Notes: generated from the sequence alone by a model not told the origin. Numbered from the stretch's first letter, positions 8,859 to 18,409 are shown. The stretch: DNA of 37,009 bases from Bacillus sp. (in: firmicutes) (GCA_021208645.1 JAJOJL010000138.1:1-37009); one strand, 5' to 3'. Translations and numbers: made by a program.

Positions 8859-10058
8859 CTACCTCCCAAACTGAAACCTTGCTGCGTATCGTTTAATGCG
8901 TGCATCCAATTCCATTAAACTAAAGGGTTTTGTTAAATAATCGTCGGCTCCAATGTTCAAAGCGGCAACTACGTCCTTGTCCCGTTTTCGAGCCGTTAAC
9001 ATTATGATGATAAAATCTTCCTCCCTATAAAGATTTCTAATTTCCTGTACCACTTCCAAACCGTCCATTCTTGGCATCATACCATCTATTAAGAGAATGT
9101 ACCTTCCCCTTTGTTGGTGCCAATCTGATGCAAGAAAGCTTTCTCCTTCTCGGAACCCTTTCACTTCAATCTGTAAATTATCAAGCTTCATTTGACGGAG
9201 GTAGTCAACGAGCAGCTGTTGAATAACTGGATCATCGTCAATAACACCAATTCGAATCAATTTCTCGTTATTATATACAGGATCAGGATCGATTTCTTCG
9301 TGAAAAACATCAATTTGATTTTCCACAGCTTCTTTTCCTTTCTTCATCACTAAAGTATCGAGCTGGTGTTTTAGTTTAACCCTATTTTTGATTAGTGCGT
9401 AGAGTTCCTCCATTACAGGTTCATGTATTACATCAGTGACCCCTGCTTCATAGGCGGCAACAGCCAATGCCGTATTTTTAGTTGGGAAAGTTACAATTAT
9501 AGGAACCAACCCCATCTTTGCCGTTTCAAACAGTGGATCGAATGTTTCAAGGGAGGCTCCTCCTTTTTCTTGGTGATTTATATCTATCATGATACAATCA
9601 GGCTGATATTCGTAAAACGTATGGACAGCTTTTAGTATGTTGTTTTCAACTAACACCTTGTAGCCGCTAGTCTTTAATAATCTTTTTACACCATTTACAT
9701 ATGGAAAGTCTTCTTCCCTATAAATTAAGACTGTTTTATTTCTCGAACCGTCGCTACTAAGATGATTTAATCCTTCTTCTCCCAAGTTAATTATTTGGGT
9801 TGGAGCAAAATGCTCCATCATTGGGCCAAGAAACAAAAGCCAGTCATTATACTGCCATTGTTTTTCATCTATGTTTTTTAACACGTCCATAAGTTTCTCA
9901 GAGGTAGCAGATAATTGTTCTAAGCCAATAGACCCAGCAGTTCCCTTGATAGTATGGAGAAATTGGTACAAATCCTCATTTGTAATAAAGTCTGCTTTTT
10001 TCCAATCTGACAAGGTACTAACTAAACGATCAAAAAAGATTTTTTGGTATTTTTCCAA
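8859..10058 (-). CDS. Hpt-REC-REC phosphorelay protein
   Basis: Cytosolic protein of about 400 residues. The N-terminal Hpt domain carries the phospho-histidine in FLHTIKGTAGS (about residue 35). A middle receiver-like domain (about 115-235) keeps a possible Asp in CIMIDINHQ but lacks the conserved Lys (DVIHEP), so it is probably degenerate. The C-terminal receiver (about 270-400) is complete: VIDDDP, LLIDGMMPRMDG, IIMLTARK and DDYLTKPFS. There is no DNA-binding domain. I chose TTG at 10058, with GGAGTGA eight bases before it; an in-frame GTG at 10067 is the alternative. It is the first of four same-strand genes (Hpt-REC-REC, receiver, hybrid kinase, glycosidase-like), so the phosphate probably flows kinase His, REC Asp, Hpt His, then a terminal REC. 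The output is unknown. Confidence 0.9.
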   Translation of the reverse strand: MEKYQKIFFDRLVSTLSDWKKADFITNEDLYQFLHTIKGTAGSIGLEQLSATSEKLMDVLKNIDEKQWQYNDWLLFLGPMMEHFAPTQIINLGEEGLNHLSSDGSRNKTVLIYREEDFPYVNGVKRLLKTSGYKVLVENNILKAVHTFYEYQPDCIMIDINHQEKGGASLETFDPLFETAKMGLVPIIVTFPTKNTALAVAAYEAGVTDVIHEPVMEELYALIKNRVKLKHQLDTLVMKKGKEAVENQIDVFHEEIDPDPVYNNEKLIRIGVIDDDPVIQQLLVDYLRQMKLDNLQIEVKGFREGESFLASDWHQQRGRYILLIDGMMPRMDGLEVVQEIRNLYREEDFIIIMLTARKRDKDVVAALNIGADDYLTKPFSLMELDARIKRYAARFQFGR

Positions 10059-10127
10059 GGTAATCACTCCAAAATTTCAGTTTCGTTTATATTTCCATTT
10101 ATACAATAATCTCATTGAGGTGAAGCC

Positions 10128-11135
10128 ATGAAGAAGTTTGCCTATTTGATTTTCATACTACTCCTACTTATCCCAATAATTATTTGGAGGTCATTTCAGA
10201 TGGATTCATCTCTACCAATACAATTGATTGATAACCCCTTCCCTCACGGGGATTTTTTAATATCAAATCAGTTTGATGTGTCAATCCCTTTCGTTCTAAA
10301 TAAACCTGTTAAAGACCCCATATACCTTAATTATAAATTGACGGACATTCACGGTACAGAATACACTTCTGACACCTATACTGTCGAAAAAGGAAATGAA
10401 GGAAAATTGACTGTAGCCTTCTCCGTATCATTAACAAATGACGAAATTCCCTTAAGTGGTGACTATAAACAGACTATTACTGCGTGGGTACTTAATTATA
10501 AACAACCACAAATACTCTTGGAAGAAGAGAGTGATTCTATATCGTTATTTCACCAAATAGATAAATTTGAAGCCTTTGATTTTAATAAATGGGAAATTAG
10601 GCAGGAGTTTCCCCTCGGGCGCAGTATTCTCCATAAGAGTCAAGTGAGCCATATTACCGAGAAAGGGAAGGTTGCTATTCTTTTAGACGAAACGGAATTG
10701 CGCGGTGGTGAATTCCGCACCGTGGAAAAATATCAAGCTGGTTCCTTCCGCACTTCCATGAAGGTTGCAAATGCACCAGGTTCTATAACTGGGTTTTTCT
10801 TATATGCTCCACCTGACTATTATAATGAAGTAGATATTGAAATATTTAATGATTCGACTGGAACGATCATGTACACCATGTATAAAGACGGGAAGGAACG
10901 CTATCACAAAAAAGCAAATTTAGGATTTGATCCAACCGTAGCTTTTCATGAATATCGCTTTGATGTTTATGAAGATCAAGTTGCCTTTTATGTAGATGGC
11001 GAACTTCAAGAAAAGTGGATGACTACAACGGAATACGAGCCAATGCAATTAATGATAAACAGTTGGTACCCTTCTTGGCTTTCTCCTGAACAAATTCATT
11101 CGGGAGAAACGTTAATCGATTGGGTCAAGTATTAG
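10128..11135 (+). CDS. membrane-anchored GH16-like beta-glucanase
   Basis: 335 residues with an N-terminal membrane anchor (residues 4-22) and an external domain. Residues about 50-140 form an unassigned beta-rich region. Residues about 150-335 look like family GH16: GGEFRTVEKYQAGSFRTSMK, then GSITGFFLY, and the catalytic motif NEVDIEIF (E-x-D-x-E), which carries nucleophile and acid/base glutamates, followed by a Trp-rich end. The ATG has RBS GAGGTGA. It is divergent from the phosphorelay genes with a 60-70 base gap that must hold both promoters, and it ends tail-to-tail with the glycosyltransferase. It probably cleaves or remodels a beta-glucan, perhaps the polymer made by the neighbouring synthase. 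Confidence 0.8.
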   Translation: MKKFAYLIFILLLLIPIIIWRSFQMDSSLPIQLIDNPFPHGDFLISNQFDVSIPFVLNKPVKDPIYLNYKLTDIHGTEYTSDTYTVEKGNEGKLTVAFSVSLTNDEIPLSGDYKQTITAWVLNYKQPQILLEEESDSISLFHQIDKFEAFDFNKWEIRQEFPLGRSILHKSQVSHITEKGKVAILLDETELRGGEFRTVEKYQAGSFRTSMKVANAPGSITGFFLYAPPDYYNEVDIEIFNDSTGTIMYTMYKDGKERYHKKANLGFDPTVAFHEYRFDVYEDQVAFYVDGELQEKWMTTTEYEPMQLMINSWYPSWLSPEQIHSGETLIDWVKY

Positions 11136-11241
11136 TAAGTTACCCGCACCAACAATTGTATAACTTAAAAATGTTAGCCCTACATCTCACCTGATTAGTA
11201 GAGCAACTTGTCAGATGGATTGATATTATATTGTATTGCCA

Positions 11242-12681
11242 TTACTTTGATATCCCTTTTCTCGTCATTTCTCCCCAACTATGCTCTCGGCGAATAACTT
11301 GGATGAAACCCATTAATCGCCAAATTACGGTTAATGGCCGATACCAAAAGGTTTCCGTAAAGGCAAACAAAAACAAACGGAGTATTTCACTCACCTTTGA
11401 ATATTTCCTTAGGCTCCATTCTTCAAGTAGGACAGCGCTCATGGACAAGATGGAGCCGTATAAAAAGGTCATGGTAAACATGAGCATGGCAATGTGAAAG
11501 TCTATTAACGAAAACAATAATCCAAAGATCAAAATAATGTAGCCAATAAATTCTACAATAGGGCCTATCAGCTCTATAAACAAGAAATAGGGCATGGATA
11601 TGAGTCCTACGTTGCCGTATTTCCGGTTAAAGATCATTTTTTTGTGCATCCACAATACTTCAAATAGTCCCCTGTGCCATCGGGAACGTTGTCGCTTTAG
11701 GATACTTGCTGAATCAGGAGCCTCTGTCCAACAAACTGGATCTGGTATGTAAATGATTCTCCGATCCAGCTTTTCTTCTTTTACTAAACGATGGAGTTTA
11801 ACAACTAAGTCCATGTCTTCTCCCACTGTTCTCGTATTGTACCCACCTGCCTTTATTACCCAACTTTTCTCAAAAACTCCGAAAGCACCTGAAATAATTA
11901 ACAGGAGATTGTGACGACTCAGTCCAATCCTTCCCATTAAGAAGGCTCGTAAATACTCCACTACCTGCATAACAACGAAAGGAGATTTGGAAAGGGCTAC
12001 TTTCATTATTTCACCCCTTTCAATGGTACAACCGTTAGCAATACGAATACTTCCACCAGCAGCGATGACTGATCCATCAGAGTCCGTAATAGCTTTCATT
12101 ATTTTCAAAAAGGCGTCTTGCTCCAGTACGGAATCTCCGTCTAATGAACAAAAATATGGATAATGGGAAAAATTAATCCCTGCATTTAAGGCATCTGCTT
12201 TTCCACCATTTTCCTTGTCAATCAAGTAAATATTCCTGTTTGTTTTTGAACGATATATTCCCTTAATCTCCTTTGTCTCAATACTCTTTCTAATAACATG
12301 GTTTATTTTTTCCATCTGAAACCGGTCGAACATGGTCTGAAGGGTTTGGTCCTTGGAACCGTCATTAACGACGATAATTTCAAATTCAGGGTAGTTTATA
12401 CTCAAGAGAGAACGTACACTGTTATAAATGCCAACTTCCTCATTATAGGCAGGAACGATAATGGAAATTGGTTTAATGTCAGCGGATTTTACAATATCAT
12501 CGTAGGACTCTTTTTCATTTAAATTTAACCTTTTCCTCAATTGCTTTGCAGAAATGAGAAAAATAACCATATAAAATAAAAACACAAACGTCATATATAA
12601 CAAAAACAGAATAGAAAAGAACAAAAATATATTTTCCAAAACTTCCAAAACAAAATTAATAGTAATCACCTCGCTATCCAT
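11242..12681 (-). CDS. membrane glycosyltransferase family 2, processive polysaccharide synthase type
   Basis: 479 residues. Two N-terminal membrane segments (about 17-45) are followed by a cytosolic GT-A domain. It has all landmarks of IcaA/BcsA/HasA-like synthases: IIVPAYNEE (74 on), VVNDGS (Asp 107), DxD in SLDGDS (181-183), the acceptor-site motif VGEDMDLV (287 on) and RQRSRW (330 on). C-terminal membrane segments then form the channel part. There is no PilZ domain, so direct c-di-GMP control is not suggested. It begins inside the end of the HEAT-repeat gene (8-base overlap), implying translational coupling and probable physical partnership. The polymer cannot be told from sequence; the neighbouring GH16-like enzyme makes a beta-linked glucan worth considering. 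Confidence 0.88.
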   Translation of the reverse strand: MDSEVITINFVLEVLENIFLFFSILFLLYMTFVFLFYMVIFLISAKQLRKRLNLNEKESYDDIVKSADIKPISIIVPAYNEEVGIYNSVRSLLSINYPEFEIIVVNDGSKDQTLQTMFDRFQMEKINHVIRKSIETKEIKGIYRSKTNRNIYLIDKENGGKADALNAGINFSHYPYFCSLDGDSVLEQDAFLKIMKAITDSDGSVIAAGGSIRIANGCTIERGEIMKVALSKSPFVVMQVVEYLRAFLMGRIGLSRHNLLLIISGAFGVFEKSWVIKAGGYNTRTVGEDMDLVVKLHRLVKEEKLDRRIIYIPDPVCWTEAPDSASILKRQRSRWHRGLFEVLWMHKKMIFNRKYGNVGLISMPYFLFIELIGPIVEFIGYIILIFGLLFSLIDFHIAMLMFTMTFLYGSILSMSAVLLEEWSLRKYSKVSEILRLFLFAFTETFWYRPLTVIWRLMGFIQVIRREHSWGEMTRKGISK

Positions 12682-13702
12682 TGTTTAGCCATGTCTCTAG
12701 CAAAGGGGTCATCATGGGATTCGATGATATGTTTAAAATTAAGTCACCATTAGGTAACACAGTAATAGCTTCTCCAGCGGCATTTCTTACAAACCAGTTT
12801 TTGTCAGAAAGTAGCGTAACTAATATCCCTTTAAATCTTTCTTTTTTCAAAATAGCACAAAGCCTAGCAAACACCATTCGTTCTGCAAAATGCTTCGAAT
12901 GAGCAAAGGGAGCAATTCTGTCTAAGTCTGACACATACCCAAACAGGACTAGTACCTTCAACGCCGATAAACGCACTTCAATGTTTTTCTCTGTTAGTTC
13001 CTTTTCAATTAAAGGGTAATATTGAAAACTTTTCATTTCACCAATCATTTCCAAAAGGGCTTGTTTGAAATCTACTGGCAAATTCTCATATTTGTCAACC
13101 AACTGTGAAAATACTTCTTCATCATAGCGACGAATAATTTCCTTATATAAAAAACGAGGGTACTCCTTATCTGTTTCAATAAGATACTTAATAAAGTCCT
13201 CTGACCTTAAACTTGCTAAGGTCTTCATTTGTTGAAATTTTTCTTCTTCGTTTTCATAATTTTTTTGTTGGAATTTTTCCCACAACACACCTTTAAAATT
13301 ATCTAATAAAAAGTTTTCTATATTAAAGTAGGTATTCATTCTTCTACTCCAATTAGCCTTGTGTAAATGGTTTTCATAATGAGAGGAAAGCAACTCCCTC
13401 CCTAAGTAGTTTATTTTCTCCTGCATTCGAGAATCCTTCACCACGGCTCCCAATTGGGACAAAATGTCTTCTAAAACGGTAACTTCTAAATAACCCATTG
13501 AAGTATACAAGGTTGGAAGCTTACCATTACCAAAAACATAAGCTTGTATCTCGGGACTCATCTCTTGTTTGAGTGATTCCTTTCTTTTTTCCAATTGAAT
13601 ATCTTTTAGCTTGTTAACCATTAAATAAAGGAAAAGCAACGTTAAAATAGAAAGTAAGCTTAAATTTATAAATACAAGGGTATCTAGGGTTATAAATGTC
13701 AT
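12674..13702 (-). CDS. membrane-anchored HEAT-repeat protein, partner of the GT2 synthase
   Basis: 342 residues. One N-terminal membrane segment (about 5-28) is followed by a Lys/Glu-rich linker and a helical domain. The last 130 residues contain HEAT-like repeats, for example EVRLSALKVLVLFGYVSDL and DKNWFVRNAAGEAITVLPNG. The N-terminus faces the membrane, so the repeats are probably cytosolic and act as a scaffold. RBS GAGGAG lies upstream. Its stop overlaps the start of the glycosyltransferase. HEAT proteins paired with GT2 synthases occur in other Bacillaceae, but I know no proven function. Confidence 0.75.
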   Translation of the reverse strand: MTFITLDTLVFINLSLLSILTLLFLYLMVNKLKDIQLEKRKESLKQEMSPEIQAYVFGNGKLPTLYTSMGYLEVTVLEDILSQLGAVVKDSRMQEKINYLGRELLSSHYENHLHKANWSRRMNTYFNIENFLLDNFKGVLWEKFQQKNYENEEEKFQQMKTLASLRSEDFIKYLIETDKEYPRFLYKEIIRRYDEEVFSQLVDKYENLPVDFKQALLEMIGEMKSFQYYPLIEKELTEKNIEVRLSALKVLVLFGYVSDLDRIAPFAHSKHFAERMVFARLCAILKKERFKGILVTLLSDKNWFVRNAAGEAITVLPNGDLILNISSNPMMTPLLETWLNNG

Positions 13703-13971
13703 AACGATTTCCTACTCCTCTAAAAAATACGTATTTTTTTGTTGTTTTTCGTCTATTTTTGTCACAATGCCATATTCACTATTATACATTTATTCAGAAT
13801 AATTGGTATGATTTTTGACCTAAAGGTGAAACTGTTTCTACTTTGAAACGGTCTATCTTTTAAGCAGGGAATAAATCCAATTCCCACTGCGTATTTTAAA
13901 CAATAAATAAAAATATATGATTATAACTCTGTCAATAATATCTGAAATGAATGTAAGGAAGGATTTTTAAA
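13703..13971. other. divergent intergenic region between the polysaccharide genes and the SLC13 gene
   Basis: No gene is seen here. Two short hairpins occur near 13831-13853 (CTGTTTC/GAAACGG) and 13864-13890 (arms built on GGAAT/ATTCC). They match no riboswitch class I can recognise. Both flanking operons must have promoters here. Confidence 0.4.
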
Positions 13972-15829
13972 ATGATTACAGATATGCAACTTGTATTCCT
14001 TATTTTGATCATTACAACTATTTGTTTCTTAGTCCCTCGCTTTCGTGCGGACTTAGTAGCAGTATCAGCACTTCTTGCTTTACTCCTTACAGGCTTAATT
14101 ACAGTTCCAGAGGCATTTGCTGGTTTTTCTAACAGTGTTGTTATTATGGTTGCCGCATTGTTCATAGTTGGAGAAGGTGTTTTTCAAAGTGGACTTGCCC
14201 AAAAAGCAGGAGATTTACTTGTAAAAAAGACCAAAAACAGTGAGTGGAAATTGACCATTTTCATGCTTCTGTTAGTTGCTGTCCTAAGTGGTTTTATCAG
14301 TAATACTGGTACTGTAGCAATTCTCCTCCCTGTCGTTGTTAGCTTATGTAGACATATGCAACTTCACCCGGGTAAACTCCTAATTCCCATGGCATTCGCA
14401 AGTAGCATGGGAGGAGCTTTAACATTAATCGGTACAGCACCAAACCTTATTGCCAGTCAAAGCTTACAGGAAGCAGGTTACGGAGCCTTGAACTTTTTCT
14501 CCTTCACTCCTGTTGGTGCTATCATGCTTCTCGTTGGAATTATTTATTTATGGTTTATTGGCAGAAAAATGCTGGATAAGCCTGCAGAAAGTAAAGAAGG
14601 TGGTACGGAGGAGTTTAATGCTAGTGAGTTAATTGAACAATACGGGATATCCAACCTCATATATGCCATAAAAGTACCGGTTGGCAGTCATCTTCATGGA
14701 CAACCTATTAAATCGTTCCGCTGGCCGAAAAACTATCAAGTAACAGCTTTGGAAGTGTTAAAAAAAGAAAATGGGACACGTATGAAATTACCAGGTCGCA
14801 GCCGGAGTTCTGCTGAGCATTCCCAACGAATTACGGTAGAGCCGAGTTATGTAGTAGAAGAGGAAGACATATTCCTTGTGTATGGAGAAAAGGATGCAGT
14901 CGAATTTCTAGTAGATGAATTGGGGTTAATACTATTGGATGAGAAGTTCCAACTGGAAGAAACACATTTGGCCGAAGTAATCTTAACCCCCCAGTCCCGA
15001 CTGATCAATCAAACAATTCGCCAAGTAAATTTCCGAAAGAAATACGGTTTGACCGTGTTATCCATGATGCATCAATTTAGTGAACCAAGGATGTTTACAT
15101 CTGATGAAACTTTATTGTATGGAGACGCCATTCTTGTACATGGAAAATGGAAAGACATTAACTTGTTATCACAAGAAAAAAAACGACACGGTCGTCCTTA
15201 AGTCTTCTGCTGAAGATACGGATCTGGCCAATCAAACGGACAAAAGTCTTGTAGCAGGAATTATCTTATTGGGAATGCTTACAGCAATGGTATTTGAATG
15301 GGTGCCTGCTGTTGTATCTATTGCCGTTGCTGCATTACTTATGATTTTAACGAACTGTGTAAGACAAACGGATCAAGCCTATCAATCCATTAACTGGCAG
15401 ACCGTCGTATTAATTGCCTGTATGCTTCCAATGGCGACCGCGTTAGAAAACACAGGTGGTGTGACGTTTATGTCTGAAGGTCTCATAGGTAGTTTAGGTG
15501 CTATTGGACCAATAGCTGTACTTGCTGGACTATATGGTATTACCTCTTTGTTCAGCCAGTTTATCAGTAATACGGCAACGGCTGTACTGTTGTACCCTGT
15601 CGCTATATTAACGGCGGAACAAATGGGTGTCAGCCCAATCCCAATGGTAATGGCGGTAGCTTTCTCTTCCAGTATGGCTTTCGCCACCCCTGTGGCAACA
15701 CCGCCTAACGCCATGGTAATGGCAGCAGGTAAGTATACCTTTCTCGATTTCATGCGGATCGGTGTTCCATTACAACTCATTATCGCTATTGTAGCTGTCT
15801 TGATTTTGCCGTTGTTCTTTCCGTTTTAA
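13972..15829 (+). pseudogene. SLC13-type permease with central RCK_C (TrkA-C) domains, frameshifted
   Basis: A sodium-coupled anion transporter family protein of about 618 residues when joined. The N-terminal half has multiple membrane helices and conserved loops (SNTGTVAILLP, LIGTAPNLIAS). The middle holds two RCK_C-like segments (VPVGSHLHGQPIKS and ILTPQSRLINQTIRQ). The C-terminal half repeats the transporter motif (SNTATAVLLYP, ATPVATPPNAMV). The first frame ends at 15201 and the second runs to 15829. They join cleanly if the eight-A run at 15176-15183 had seven (SQEKNDTVVLK). The substrate could be sulfate, a dicarboxylate or another anion. RBS AAGGAAGG lies upstream and a strong terminator downstream. 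The frameshift is either a consensus error or a real inactivation. Confidence 0.85.
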
Positions 15830-15892
15830 ATAACATTCCATCGGTCTATGTATATAATTCGGTACATTTCCTATTTTATGAACCAAAACGAA

Positions 15893-15943
15893 AAAGCTCC
15901 AATTTCTTCTATGATTTTAGAAAGAATTAGAGCTTATTTTTTT
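15893..15943 (+). terminator. intrinsic terminator of the SLC13 gene
   Basis: Long imperfect stem, AAGCTC...AATT...CTTCTA against TAGAA...GAATT...GAGCTT, followed after one A by seven T. It lies 60 bases past the stop. Confidence 0.85.
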
Positions 15944-16043
15944 ATTTTCAAGCATAGTATACAATTGGAAAACATTGAAGATATTTCTCTCACCTTTTGT
16001 CACTCGTCACCTCTACATTGCACTATTTCATAAAAAAAAATAA

Positions 16044-16327
16044 TATGGGTATCCCGTTTGCTCAGAATGAGATTTTGATTTTTGAATTCAAGTGTTGATG
16101 AGATCGGAGCGAACGAGACTCCTCGAAAATGCTTACACATTTTCTTCGTGCGTGGGCCATTTCGAGGAAGCATCTCAAAGTCCTGCGGGAAAAGCAACGG
16201 CTGAAGACCCCGCAGGGTGTTTTTCCCGAGGAGGCTGAAGCGTTGCCCGCGGAAAGCGAGTTCGAGTAGATCTCATCAACACGTTACCATCTTAATGCCT
16301 AAATTCTGAGCTAGAGGGATACTCATA
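16044..16327. repeat. MITE-like element with about 60-bp imperfect terminal inverted repeats
   Basis: The left arm (16044-16104) begins TATGGGTATCCCGTTTGCTC and ends GTGTTGATGAGATC. The reverse complement of the right arm (16268-16327) begins TATGAGTATCCCTCTAGCTC and ends GTGTTGATGAGATC. The core holds a palindromic sequence familiar from Bacillaceae intergenic repeats (CCTGCGGG...CCCCGCAGG, GAGGCTGAAGCGTTGCCCGC). There is no credible ORF inside, so it would need a transposase in trans. A shorter relative lies at 30551-30641. The exact ends and target duplication are obscured by A-rich flanks. Confidence 0.75.
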
Positions 16328-16432
16328 AAAAATAATTTTAAAAAAATCAAGCCCAATTCACAAACAACTGGTAACCTTTTCTCTAAAATCGGAGTCTTAT
16401 AGGTGACAGATACAGAGAGGAGGTAGTAAACA

Positions 16433-17362
16433 ATGAAGAAATTTCTACTACTATCATTATGTATGTTAGTCTTGATGACTTTTATTTCACCTTTGACAAC
16501 ATCTGCTGCAGATGATCAATTGATTATTATTAATAAGTCAACCAATCAGCTAGCATTCTATGAAAACAGTAAACTAGTTCGTACTTTTAAGGTAGCCACA
16601 GGCCGCTCACCAGAATTAACACCAGAGGGAAGTTTTATGGTTGTTAATAAAATCAAAAACAGACCTTATTACAAAGAAAACATTGCAGGCGGTGATCCTA
16701 CTAATCCCCTTGGCGACCGATGGCTTGGACTAAATGCAAGAGGTACTTGGGGGACTACCTATGCTATCCACGGCAACAACAACCCAGACTCGATCGGGAC
16801 TTATGCCAGTGCAGGTTGTATACGTATGTACGACGAGGAAGTAAGATGGCTTTATGACCGGGTGAAAATAAATACCCCAGTCCTTATTGTTAGTTCATCT
16901 CATTCCTTTGACAGTATTGCAAAAGGAAATGGCTATAATATAACCGATGGAAAACAAAAAAGTATACCTGCAACAAGCCACAATCTGCAGCTAGGTACCG
17001 AGGGAGAAGCAGTAATGAATATCCAAAAACAATTAAAAGATTTAGGATACTCCATCAAGATTACTGGTCAGTTTGACGAACAGACAAAAAAAGCAGTTCG
17101 CCAATTCCAACAAGATCATGGTCTAACAGCTGACGGAATTGTGGGATCGAAGACAAAAGAAGCATTAAAAAATCCACCAGTGAAAAAAGTACCTACTCCA
17201 CCAAATAATCCAGCAACGAAAACACCAGCACCTACACCACAAACACCTGAAAAACCTTCAAAAGAACAAGTCAAAGAAATACAGGACAACTTAAGACGTC
17301 TCGGCTTTTATTTAGGGGATTATGATGTTTATTACGGGTTTAACCGACCGTTAGAATTTTGA
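16433..17362 (+). CDS. L,D-transpeptidase (YkuD) with C-terminal peptidoglycan-binding repeat
   Basis: Exported 309-residue wall enzyme that makes or exchanges 3-3 type peptide bonds in peptidoglycan. A signal peptide (about 1-25, cleavage near TSAA-DD) precedes a YkuD domain (about 28-155) with catalytic motif HGNNN...SAGCIRM, whose Cys is the nucleophile. One complete PG_binding_1 repeat follows (about 183-240: LGTEGEAVMNIQKQLKDLGY, FDEQTKKAVRQFQ), then a Pro/Thr linker. A second repeat starts (VKEIQDNLRRLGFYLGDYD) but stops after 30 residues, about half its normal length. No other frame restores it, so the C-terminus looks truly truncated. RBS GAGAGGAGG lies eight bases before the ATG. Confidence 0.92.
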   Translation: MKKFLLLSLCMLVLMTFISPLTTSAADDQLIIINKSTNQLAFYENSKLVRTFKVATGRSPELTPEGSFMVVNKIKNRPYYKENIAGGDPTNPLGDRWLGLNARGTWGTTYAIHGNNNPDSIGTYASAGCIRMYDEEVRWLYDRVKINTPVLIVSSSHSFDSIAKGNGYNITDGKQKSIPATSHNLQLGTEGEAVMNIQKQLKDLGYSIKITGQFDEQTKKAVRQFQQDHGLTADGIVGSKTKEALKNPPVKKVPTPPNNPATKTPAPTPQTPEKPSKEQVKEIQDNLRRLGFYLGDYDVYYGFNRPLEF

Positions 17363-17396
17363 ATTACTGTAATTTAATCATAATAAGTTACTTAAA

Positions 17397-17452
17397 GGTG
17401 AATCAAAAGGGCAACCCCCCCTATTAATTCACCCTCTATCTCTTTTGTGTTA
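17397..17452 (+). terminator. weak hairpin after the L,D-transpeptidase gene
   Basis: GGTGAAT pairs with ATTCACC over a 23-nt loop, followed by a pyrimidine-rich stretch but no clean T-run. It is a possible weak terminator only. Confidence 0.35.
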
Positions 17453-17473
17453 TTAAATGCGCTAATATGGCCT

Positions 17474-17858
17474 TTACCAAAACATTGCGAAAGAAAACCC
17501 AACAATAAATAAAACTAAGCTTCCAACAATAGAAAATGAAACATATAAAATTGCTTTCTTATACAGATTCATTTCTACTAGCTGAATCGCTTCCACACTA
17601 AATGTAGAAAAAGTAGTAAAAGACCCCAAAAAATCCAATTCCAATTAATAAAAAAAACGGTGCATCATAGGAGGCTAGTGGGATTTGTCCATATAAAACT
17701 GCAAAAAACAACCCTAAACCAAACGACCCAATCATATTTACAATAAGCATGGCTACTGGTATCGGAGGATGAGGATTCCGTTTCATAATAGCAGCACCTA
17801 TTAAATATCTGGCTACCGCTCCAGTTGCCCCACCAATACCTACTAGGAGAAGATTCAC
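17474..17858 (-). pseudogene. crcB: CrcB/FluC fluoride channel subunit, second copy, frameshifted
   Basis: Small four-helix membrane protein that exports fluoride as a dual-topology dimer. It begins with GTG in a GTGA overlap with the stop of the first crcB gene. The first frame contains GIGGATGAVARYLIG and VNMIGSFGLGL, then stops at 17598. Removing one base from the A6 (17628-17633) or C4 run gives GF-GSFTTFSTFSVEAIQLVE, the core channel motif of the family. The frame then continues to TAA at 17474, for a normal length of about 128 residues. The cleanest repair is one T fewer on the coding strand (GFLGSFTTFSTF). If the shift is real, the two-gene heterodimer would be lost. Confidence 0.85.
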
Positions 17859-18262
17859 TGAGAATCACCTGCTTTCTCCACCAACTTTTCCTTGCTCCAA
17901 TATCTCCTCCCTACGACTAAACCACTAAAAGCCAAAAGGACTCCTCCAAATAAGGAAATAACTATATAGATAAAGGACGACAAAGGGGATACTTCTGTAA
18001 CTAAATATAAAGAATCGGCTGCGAACGTTGACATGGTGGTGAAGCCGCCACAAAACCCGACTCCTAAACCTACTTTCAACCATTCCCTTGGATTTCTATT
18101 CAAAAACCAACCGGTCAAAAAACCAAGCAAAAGACTCCCTAATAAATTTTCAATTATTGTACCGATAGGATAACCAACAAACAAGGTATAAATATTAAGT
18201 AAATAGCGAATTATTGTTCCCAATGCACCACCAATGGCAACAGCCAAAATATTTTTATGCAT
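17855..18262 (-). CDS. crcB: CrcB/FluC fluoride channel subunit, first copy
   Basis: 135-residue membrane protein with four predicted helices and the CrcB motifs GGALGTIIRYLLN, ENLLGSLLLGFLTG and GFCGGFTTMSTFAAD. The Phe/Thr/Ser residues of the last motif line the fluoride path. I chose ATG at 18262, with GAAAGGA as RBS; a GTG six codons earlier has none. In Bacillaceae two crcB genes often lie side by side and the products are thought to pair. No fluoride riboswitch is visible in the short upstream region. Confidence 0.93.
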   Translation of the reverse strand: MHKNILAVAIGGALGTIIRYLLNIYTLFVGYPIGTIIENLLGSLLLGFLTGWFLNRNPREWLKVGLGVGFCGGFTTMSTFAADSLYLVTEVSPLSSFIYIVISLFGGVLLAFSGLVVGRRYWSKEKLVEKAGDSQ

Positions 18263-18350
18263 CAAACCCTGTCCTTTCACGTTTCAGACCAATATTATCA
18301 TAGGTTTAAAATATAATATTTCACACCATTAATGCAAATCTAAACAAAGA

Positions 18351-18383
18351 AAAAGCACCATCAACAATTGAAGGTGCTTTTTC
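18351..18383 (-). terminator. intrinsic terminator of mgtE
   Basis: Stem AAAAGCACC / AGGTGCTTTTT, about 27 bases past the mgtE stop, flanked by T-runs on both strands. It insulates mgtE from the crcB pair. Confidence 0.85.
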
Positions 18384-18409
18384 TGTATAACCTCTTCCAC
18401 CGTCCATAC

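Noticed and set aside
15848-16033. 61-codon ORF after the SLC13 gene
   Set aside because: It runs through the terminator hairpin and has no RBS.
18263-18350. Fluoride riboswitch before the crcB pair
   Set aside because: None of the conserved crcB-motif segments can be found; the upstream region before the mgtE terminator is only about 90 bases.
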